Positions 58,969-64,000 of a stretch of 64,000 bases of DNA are shown piece by piece; positions within the stretch are counted from its first letter, which is position 1; each line of letters opens with the position of its first letter. The stretch is from positions 992,001 to 1,056,000 of the forward strand of contig NZ_CP010868.1 of the NCBI RefSeq assembly GCF_000875775.1. Reading direction: 5' to 3'. The DNA is from Nitrosopumilus piranensis (lineage in GTDB: Archaea > Thermoproteota > Nitrososphaeria > Nitrososphaerales > Nitrosopumilaceae). Made by a program: the position numbers and the translations under genes. The notes under the pieces were generated by a model. It did no database searches. It was given only the letters and a program-made list of their open reading frames with translations, and was not told the DNA's origin.

Positions 58969-59301
58969 TTATACTCCGTATTTTCTTCGATGATTGCTTT
59001 GCCATGTATTTGCAATTTCTTTTTCCTGTTTTGTAATGTCATCAATAATTAAAGGGGGTTCTGGCAAAACACCATATCTTATCAAAACTGTTCGGTATTT
59101 CCTATAATATACTTCAATCTCTTTTAGTAATAGTTCTACTAACTCTTGAAATTTTTTTGATTCTTTGTGCATCTCTTGATCACGTAGCCTGCTTGCTTTT
59201 TTCTGAGTAATTTTCATTTGTTTGAATCTTCTGTTATACTCTGCAAGTATTCTCAACTCTGAGGTATTTTCTAATGATTTTGAATTTCTCTTAAACTTCA
59301 T
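58969..59301 (-). CDS. 110-residue basic helical hypothetical protein
   Basis: A basic, all-helical soluble protein with long charged helices (LRILAEYNRRFKQMKITQKKASRLRDQEM) and a C-terminal proline turn (YGVLPEPPLIIDD). No cysteines. It is the upstream member of a run of minus-strand small genes. Unrecognised. Confidence 0.6.
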   Translation of the reverse strand: MKFKRNSKSLENTSELRILAEYNRRFKQMKITQKKASRLRDQEMHKESKKFQELVELLLKEIEVYYRKYRTVLIRYGVLPEPPLIIDDITKQEKEIANTWQSNHRRKYGV

Positions 59302-59365
59302 AACCTTTTGATTCCATTTGCTAATTTACTACAGCAATCAAATATGTGATAAATTTTAAAATCCA

Positions 59366-59578
59366 TTATCTTGATTCTATCTTTTTGATCTCTTTTTTAA
59401 TTTTTTCAATATTTTGTGTCCAGATTTTTATCATTTTTTTATGGTTTTTAATTCCTTTTGAATCACCTGTATTTTCAAACTCTTTCATTTCTTGAATGTA
59501 CTTTTTCAATGTCCCTTCAGCTAAGTCTAGTTTCTTTTTTTGAAAGTCTACCACTTTTTTTGAAAGAAAATTCAACAA
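59366..59578 (-). CDS. 70-residue coiled-coil protein
   Basis: A charged helical protein with heptad-like patterns (VVDFQKKKLDLAEGTLKKYIQEMKEFENTG, IWTQNIEKIKKEIKKIE). Possibly part of an oligomer. It sits next to another short helical gene; no signal peptide. Confidence 0.55.
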   Translation of the reverse strand: MLNFLSKKVVDFQKKKLDLAEGTLKKYIQEMKEFENTGDSKGIKNHKKMIKIWTQNIEKIKKEIKKIESR

Positions 59579-59637
59579 GAATAGTTCTTACTCATTCAAT
59601 AAAAAATTAGATATTTCAAAACAATCAAAGTTTGAGC

Positions 59638-59742
59638 CTATAATTTCCGTTTTTGACCCCATTTGTGTTCGATTTGAAGATGATCCTCTAATTTTCTAGG
59701 AGTTCCTAAAATCACGTTGCAAATAAGACATCTGTATCCCAA
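59638..59742 (-). CDS. 34-residue C2H2 zinc-finger protein
   Basis: TTG at 59742 to TAG at 59638: YRCLICNVILGTPRKLEDHLQIEHKWGQKRK. The Cys-x2-Cys-x12-His-x4-His spacing is a classic C2H2 finger (Cys5, Cys8, His21, His26), followed by a basic tail. It is complete in one short frame. A start codon other than TTG is not available. An isolated finger may be a regulator or a nucleic-acid binder. Confidence 0.6.
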   Translation of the reverse strand: MGYRCLICNVILGTPRKLEDHLQIEHKWGQKRKL

Positions 59743-59793
59743 GAAGATAACCTATGGTAATTTTTGTTTAAAACCCACGGTTATTATGAAAAT

Positions 59794-59991
59794 CTATTCA
59801 CTGTCAATTTTTTTGTTATATTCATCTACTTTTTTGTTATATTCTTCAATCTCCTTGTTTTCTGAATCTCCATCTTCAAACAACTCTGGATTATCTTGTT
59901 GTGCTTTTTTCATTAATTTTGCAAATGTCTCTGGATCATCTTTTTGTAACTCCTGTAATATTTTTCCAATTGACTCATCTAGGTCGCTCAT
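59794..59991 (-). CDS. 65-residue acidic helical protein
   Basis: An acidic soluble protein (DESIGKILQELQKDDPETFAKLMKKAQQDNPELFEDGDSENKEI) with a coiled-coil end. Divergent from 60045. No motif or family recognised. Confidence 0.55.
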   Translation of the reverse strand: MSDLDESIGKILQELQKDDPETFAKLMKKAQQDNPELFEDGDSENKEIEEYNKKVDEYNKKIDSE

Positions 59992-60044
59992 AATTTGAAT
60001 GATAAATCGTGATACTTAACAATACTAAAACTCTTTGTAAAAAT

Positions 60045-60446
60045 ATGCCCTTAGACAAAATGACCAACACTGAAGATTTTGTACCAACCCACAAATCGGT
60101 CATTTTACATGTTAAAGGAAAACCGGTTGCATGCCTAATTGATACTCAAAATAATTATGATGTGATCAAAAATGATCCTTCTCTTAGATCTAGTCTTGTG
60201 GGATTTTTAAACAAAGATGACGAATTAGGTCTTTTTATGGGATTTCAATTAAAAATTAAAACTGCTGAGCAATTCCTTCAATTCACAGTATATCCTAATA
60301 AGGAATTTATTGAAACGCTAATCTTTGATGAACAAATTTTCATAATTAATAAAAAAATGGATCTTTTATTTGCTCTGAAAATTAATACAGATCAATTCGT
60401 AAAGACAAAATCTGAATTTGACAAATTTCAAAAAATGATTAAATGA
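60045..60446 (+). CDS. 133-residue hypothetical protein
   Basis: Started at ATG 60045 (PLDKMTNTEDFV); a GTG at 60009 would add 12 residues. The rest is alpha/beta with a long beta segment (SVILHVKGKPVACLIDTQNNYDVIK, EQFLQFTVYPNKEFIETLIFDE). It precedes the PD-(D/E)XK nuclease by 35 nt and may be cotranscribed. Unrecognised. Confidence 0.6.
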   Translation: MPLDKMTNTEDFVPTHKSVILHVKGKPVACLIDTQNNYDVIKNDPSLRSSLVGFLNKDDELGLFMGFQLKIKTAEQFLQFTVYPNKEFIETLIFDEQIFIINKKMDLLFALKINTDQFVKTKSEFDKFQKMIK

Positions 60447-60481
60447 CTTAGCATTAAATTACTAGTATTCTAAATTTATTC

Positions 60482-61153
60482 ATGCCCAATTTTGCCCAGA
60501 TGCTAAAAATGCGAGAGCCTACATTGCTTGATAGAGAAGATGGACACTGGTATCAAACAAAATTTGATAAAATCTATCCTTCGATAAGTACAATTTTATC
60601 TTCAACTGCATCTGACGAAAAGAAAAATGGCTTGTCTGCCTGGAGGGAAAATGAACCTGCTCATGAATACATCACCACACAGTCTCAACACATTGGAACT
60701 CAATCTCATAAAATTATTGAAGATTATTTGAGCAGAAATTTGAATTTAGAAGAATTTGATTTACTTCCAATTGCTCATTTTAATAATTTAAAGCCCTTCT
60801 TAGAAAATATTTCAGATGTAATATGTATTGAACAACGAATGTATTCTGACAAGCTAAAGGTTGCAGGAACAAGTGATCTAATAGCAAGATACAATGGAAA
60901 ATTATCTATTATTGATTATAAGACAAAAAGAAAACCCCAAGTTGATGAATACATGTATGAATATTACCTACAAACTACCTGTTATGCCAAAATGTTTCAA
61001 GAAGTTACGGGAGAAAAAATTAACCAAATAGTAATTCTTGTAAGCAGTGAAAAAAACACTCGTCAGGAATTCATTAAAACATGTGATGATTATGTTGAAC
61101 CCATGAATGAAAGAATAGAAAAATACTATCTAAACAATGAGATGATCTCATGA
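60482..61153 (+). CDS. PD-(D/E)XK nuclease (RecB/Cas4-like fold)
   Basis: A 223-residue nuclease of the PDDEXK_1-like group. The acid in AGTSDLIARYNGKLSIIDYKTKRKPQ, with IIDYKTK as the D-x-K core, and the later Tyr/Gln in YYLQTTCYAKMF are the known helical motif. A conserved Glu earlier in ISDVICIEQRMYS is also present. No helicase or Cas partner is adjacent, so a DNA-processing role such as end trimming is the best guess. The ATGA overlap couples it to a 25-residue membrane peptide. Confidence 0.82.
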   Translation: MPNFAQMLKMREPTLLDREDGHWYQTKFDKIYPSISTILSSTASDEKKNGLSAWRENEPAHEYITTQSQHIGTQSHKIIEDYLSRNLNLEEFDLLPIAHFNNLKPFLENISDVICIEQRMYSDKLKVAGTSDLIARYNGKLSIIDYKTKRKPQVDEYMYEYYLQTTCYAKMFQEVTGEKINQIVILVSSEKNTRQEFIKTCDDYVEPMNERIEKYYLNNEMIS

Positions 61154-61227
61154 AATCATGGGTTCCACCAGCAATTTTGATTGTGATTTTATCTGGAGTT
61201 TTAATCTACATGTCAAGTGGAAGTTAA
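61150..61227 (+). CDS. 25-residue membrane peptide coupled to the nuclease
   Basis: ATGA overlap with the nuclease stop, then KSWVPPAILIVILSGVLIYMSSGS: one hydrophobic helix preceded by a basic residue. It is exactly 77 nt to the next convergent gene. A small membrane protein or a toxin-like peptide; also possibly chance. Confidence 0.4.
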   Translation: MKSWVPPAILIVILSGVLIYMSSGS

Positions 61228-61422
61228 TTACTCTCTTGCGCATCCGCACTTTACATAGACTACTTTGAATTCCCCTTCACTTTTTATGTTGTGTGACATT
61301 GGTCTTCTACAATGTTGGCATTCTGTATATCCGTGATATTCTTCAACAGGAACAACTTTGTATTGCCATGATTTTGTTTTTTCATCCCAATAGACTGAAT
61401 TTATCTCAGTTGGGTTTCCCAT
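61228..61422 (-). CDS. 64-residue zinc-binding protein
   Basis: Start at ATG 61422 (GNPTEINSVYWDE); a TTG start at 61443 would add 7 residues. A zinc site is suggested by CQHC and the C-terminal KCGCARE (Cys-x-Cys). The N-terminal half is beta-rich with Trp and Tyr (YWDEKTKSWQYKVVPVEEYHG). It converges on the nuclease operon with no gap. Unrecognised. Confidence 0.6.
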   Translation of the reverse strand: MGNPTEINSVYWDEKTKSWQYKVVPVEEYHGYTECQHCRRPMSHNIKSEGEFKVVYVKCGCARE

Positions 61423-61531
61423 GATGTGTTTTTTAGATAACAATATTTGAGAATTTCTAGGCTCAATCTATGTGGAATCGTAGATAACCATAATTTTATC
61501 AAATGTTGTGATGATAGTTATTTTTGATAAT

Positions 61532-61642
61532 TTACTCATCAATCTCTTTAATTAATTCCTCAACAAATTTGATCTTTTGTTCCAATTCTGTAAACTCTAC
61601 TTCAGAATGTTCTAGGAGTCTGTGATTTGGAACATCATCCAT
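61532..61642 (-). CDS. 36-residue acidic coiled-coil-type protein
   Basis: ATG at 61642 to TAA at 61532: VPNHRLLEHSEVEFTELEQKIKFVEELIKEIDE, a helix with heptads. Small but with the coding look of the neighbours. Unknown. Confidence 0.4.
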   Translation of the reverse strand: MDDVPNHRLLEHSEVEFTELEQKIKFVEELIKEIDE

Positions 61643-61728
61643 TTAGGTTATAATATGAATTTAATACATAAAAGCAGTTTTAGAATTTCCAAAAATTAGA
61701 ATGATTATGGAATTTCAGAAATAGTTTT

Positions 61729-62028
61729 TTATTTTCTAGGTCTTTTACGAGGATTTTTCTCATAATATTTTTCCACATTCTCATTCCACTCTTTGTTTTC
61801 TGGTAAGCGTGAACGTGGATGTGGGCGTTTTCCTTTTTTAGATAAAAGATCACTGTTCTCTTCATAAAATCGGTCTATTTCAGAAATTAATACATCTAGA
61901 AACTTTGATGCATCTATTGCTTCTTGACTTTTTGGTTCTCTATGAGTCATAATTGATTTTACAAGAGTATCCACTTTGGCAGTCTTGATTTTGTATTCAT
62001 AACGGACTCTATTTTCAAATGTAATCAT
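61729..62028 (-). CDS. 99-residue basic hypothetical protein
   Basis: A helical protein with a basic, proline-rich C-terminal tail (KKGKRPHPRSRLPENKEWNENVEKYYEKNPRKRPRK), N-terminal beta strand (ITFENRVRYEYKIK). It could bind nucleic acid through the tail. Divergent from the CBS gene. No cysteines or known domain. Confidence 0.55.
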   Translation of the reverse strand: MITFENRVRYEYKIKTAKVDTLVKSIMTHREPKSQEAIDASKFLDVLISEIDRFYEENSDLLSKKGKRPHPRSRLPENKEWNENVEKYYEKNPRKRPRK

Positions 62029-62142
62029 TAGGCTTTTTTGTGTAATCTCCTAGTGTATATTCATTTCATTTTCAACCCATAATTGATTTTCATTGTTGGT
62101 AATTAGACTGCATTTTTTATTACTCATTGACTTTTTGAAATT

Positions 62143-62991
62143 ATGAAATATGCTAAGGATTACATGCATTCTCCTAGAACCATCAAGTATGAGTCAAATC
62201 TTGATGATGTACTTAAAAAAATCATTGATGAGAAAAAAAGTAGATTACTTGTTACTCAAAATGACAAAATTACCGGTTTAGTGTCTGAAAAAGATCTTGG
62301 ATTGTTTCTTCTTACTGATAATTCTGAAAGAAAACTCAATGACATCCCATTATCTGAAATTTATAAAAAAATAATTAGCGTTAATGAAAAAACGGAATTG
62401 ACAGAATGTGCTGAACTTATGCTTAGACAGGGCATTGGTTCTTTGGTTGTGACTACAAATAATGAGGTGTCTGGAATCATAACAAAAACAGATCTAGTGA
62501 GATTCTTTACAAAAATACATGCTAATCAAAAGACTGTGGGTGAATACATGTCTCCTTATTATGCGTGGCAATATTCAGACACTCCTCTTTACAAAGTTGT
62601 ACTCAAAATGATTGATGACAAAATTTCTCGTGTAATTATTCGTGATCATAATGAAACTCCTGTTGGAATTGTAACTTTTCGTGATTTGTTTAATCTGGTA
62701 CTAAAATTAGGACAGCAAGATGATGTTCTTGATAACAGTGATCCTCTCATCTCAGTAATTTTTCCAAGAAAAGGATTTGTTTCTGATTCTGGATTTGGGG
62801 GCAGTACAAAAATTGATGAAATAATGAGTAAGGATATTGTATCTGTGATCTATGATGATGATTTGGCAAAAACTGGACAAATTTTTTTGGATAAAAACAT
62901 TAACGGTGCAGGTGTTTTGTCTGGTCACAATAATATTATCGGCATAATTAGCAAGACTGATATTGTCAAGGCATTGGCATTTTTAAAATAA
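62143..62991 (+). CDS. Protein with four CBS domains
   Basis: A 282-residue protein made only of CBS domains, in two Bateman pairs: MHSPRTIKYESNLDDVLKKIIDEKKSRLLVTQNDKITGLVSEKD, GSLVVTTNNEVSGIITKTDLVRFF, ISRVIIRDHNETPVGIVTFRDLFNL, and INGAGVLSGHNNIIGIISKTDIVKAL. Such proteins bind AMP, ADP, ATP or SAM. No catalytic or DNA-binding part is attached, so it is a free-standing ligand sensor that must partner another protein. Promoter-proximal and alone on the plus strand. Confidence 0.9.
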   Translation: MKYAKDYMHSPRTIKYESNLDDVLKKIIDEKKSRLLVTQNDKITGLVSEKDLGLFLLTDNSERKLNDIPLSEIYKKIISVNEKTELTECAELMLRQGIGSLVVTTNNEVSGIITKTDLVRFFTKIHANQKTVGEYMSPYYAWQYSDTPLYKVVLKMIDDKISRVIIRDHNETPVGIVTFRDLFNLVLKLGQQDDVLDNSDPLISVIFPRKGFVSDSGFGGSTKIDEIMSKDIVSVIYDDDLAKTGQIFLDKNINGAGVLSGHNNIIGIISKTDIVKALAFLK

Positions 62992-63047
62992 TTTTATGTC
63001 AAATTTTATATCTACTAGTTTAAATCAACTAAACTGGAAATAAAATT

Positions 63048-63455
63048 ATGAGTGATAAACCCAAACATAGTGATTTTGAATTATTTGAAAAAATTAGTAA
63101 AAAATATTTTTTAGAACTTGAACAAAACGTTCCACATATTCAACAAACACTATTTGATTTGCAAAATGAATATTATAAAGTATGGAAGAATTTTGTAAAT
63201 TCTAATCTTTCTCTTCAAAAAGAATTCCTAACCACATCTGGGCTTGATTCTAAATTACCTGATGCTACCAAAGATATTATTGAAAACATCGCTGATGAAA
63301 CAATCCAATTTCGTTCAATATTGCATAAAATTACTATCAGCAATATTGAGTATGGAAAAAACTATGCAAAAAAACTCAATGATAATGCTGATGCATTTGT
63401 TGATCTTAATAGAAAAATAACCCAGTATTGGACATCTGCATTTATTCCACGCTAA
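63048..63455 (+). CDS. 135-residue helical protein, phasin-like in shape
   Basis: An amphipathic helical protein (FELFEKISKKYFLELEQNVPHIQQTLFDLQNEYYKVWKNFVNSNLSLQKEF). The look recalls phasins that coat PHA granules, which some thaumarchaea are thought to make, but no phasin signature is certain. It starts 56 nt after the CBS gene in the same direction. Function unassigned. Confidence 0.55.
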   Translation: MSDKPKHSDFELFEKISKKYFLELEQNVPHIQQTLFDLQNEYYKVWKNFVNSNLSLQKEFLTTSGLDSKLPDATKDIIENIADETIQFRSILHKITISNIEYGKNYAKKLNDNADAFVDLNRKITQYWTSAFIPR

Positions 63456-63544
63456 GATATTTGATGTGAAAAAATCTATTGCTAGATATTACTGATTATT
63501 GTCTCAGTCTTGTGATGGTGTTATGGCATATGGGATATCTTATT

Positions 63545-63961
63545 CTAAATCTTTGATAATATCTTCTTTTTAGTTTCTTGAAATTCTTTTGCAGTGATTA
63601 ATCCTTGTTTCCTTAATTTCCCAAGTTTTTCTAATTCATCAAGATGATTTTGAGTTGAGGTTTTTAGTTTCTTTGAAATCCTTTTTCTAACTGTGCCTGA
63701 TTTTGCTGTTTTCTTAATCTGTGTCTCCAAATTTGCTTTTTTCCTTGAAATTATTTTACCTATCTCAAACCCTTTCTTTTTTGCGTGATTTATGATCTCT
63801 TCTGATTTTTGTTTGGTTACATCATCTACAAGCTTTCGTTTTTTTGCCATTTTCCCCAATTCTCGAGTTTTTTTGCGGGCTAGTCTGGCTTGATATTTTA
63901 AATCTTTGATAATCTCATCTTTTGTTTTTCTCTTGAATCGCTGTGTATATTCTTCAATCAC
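63545..63961 (-). CDS. Basic helical protein with a C-terminal SHOCT domain
   Basis: A 138-residue, very Lys-rich protein. The C-terminal about 30 residues form a SHOCT domain (LDELEKLGKLRKQGLITAKEFQETKKKIL), a short oligomerisation motif at the ends of many unrelated proteins. The rest (KKTRELGKMAKKRKLVDDVTKQKSEEIINHAKKKGFE) is helical and basic, perhaps nucleic-acid binding. Beyond it, to the window end, no gene is seen. Confidence 0.72.
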   Translation of the reverse strand: MIEEYTQRFKRKTKDEIIKDLKYQARLARKKTRELGKMAKKRKLVDDVTKQKSEEIINHAKKKGFEIGKIISRKKANLETQIKKTAKSGTVRKRISKKLKTSTQNHLDELEKLGKLRKQGLITAKEFQETKKKILSKI

Positions 63962-64000
63962 TAGTATTGGAAATGGACTGTATTCTACATCCAGATAGTA

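Overview
The window is AT-rich, gene-dense and archaeal. The best fit is an ammonia-oxidising Nitrososphaerota (Thaumarchaeota), group I.1a, Nitrosopumilus-like. The markers are: archaeal information-processing genes (family B DNA polymerase, Hef-type helicase, Alba, Rpo6, S25e, S26e, deoxyhypusine synthase); archaeal NadM and triosephosphate isomerase; split methylmalonyl-CoA mutase genes with MeaB and epimerase, as used in the 3-hydroxypropionate/4-hydroxybutyrate cycle; a PEFG-CTERM copper protein; and a single-domain parvulin. No amo genes, rRNA, tRNA or CRISPR array were seen, so the lineage is an inference from gene content.

Layout. 0-7 kb: Rieske protein, ahcY, metG, a hydrolase, a GTPase-like protein without a P-loop, nadM and ilvC. 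7-13 kb: carbon-fixation block with mcmA2 on the minus strand, then pepN, a membrane protein, meaB, mcmA1 and mce on the plus strand. 13-17 kb: minus-strand gluconeogenic run tpiA-ppdK-XRE/CBS regulator. 17.2-22.0 kb: accessory island with a broken tyrosine recombinase, tightly packed small genes of unlike composition, a winged-helix regulator with tandem operator-like repeats, large palindromes, a secreted chymotrypsin-fold protease and several frameshifted remnants. 22-28 kb: SemiSWEET, polB, dCMP deaminase, Hef helicase and parvulin. 28-38 kb: secreted and small zinc proteins, UbiA-type prenyltransferase, aldo/keto reductase, standalone asparagine-synthetase-type amidotransferase-less enzyme, Alba, Rpo6, S25e. 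38-48 kb: deoxyhypusine synthase, thrS, agmatinase, lipid synthase, S26e, PfkB kinase, NAD kinase fused to a winged helix, pyrG, and a membrane cupredoxin. 49.7-55.5 kb: compact trpEGDCBA operon lacking trpF, with a palindromic operator beside its TATA box. 55.6-64 kb: poorly characterised genes, including a PI3/4-kinase-like protein, two secreted proteins, a PD-(D/E)XK nuclease, CBS and SHOCT proteins and many very small genes.

How parts fit. MeaB, mutase subunits and epimerase make succinyl-CoA from methylmalonyl-CoA. PPDK and TIM take fixed carbon toward sugars. ilvC and trp supply amino acids. Agmatinase may feed polyamine to the deoxyhypusine synthase. polB, dCMP deaminase and Hef concern DNA synthesis and fork repair, and both polB and Hef end in a PIP-like TGLDxF motif.

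Several genes under about 50 codons are described here, many with paired cysteines or histidines: zinc ribbon, YHS, C2H2 and other types. The least explained and most interesting area is the 17.2-22.0 kb island. Its broken genes include several -1 frame breaks lying at or near mononucleotide runs, which could be decay, recoding or sequence error.
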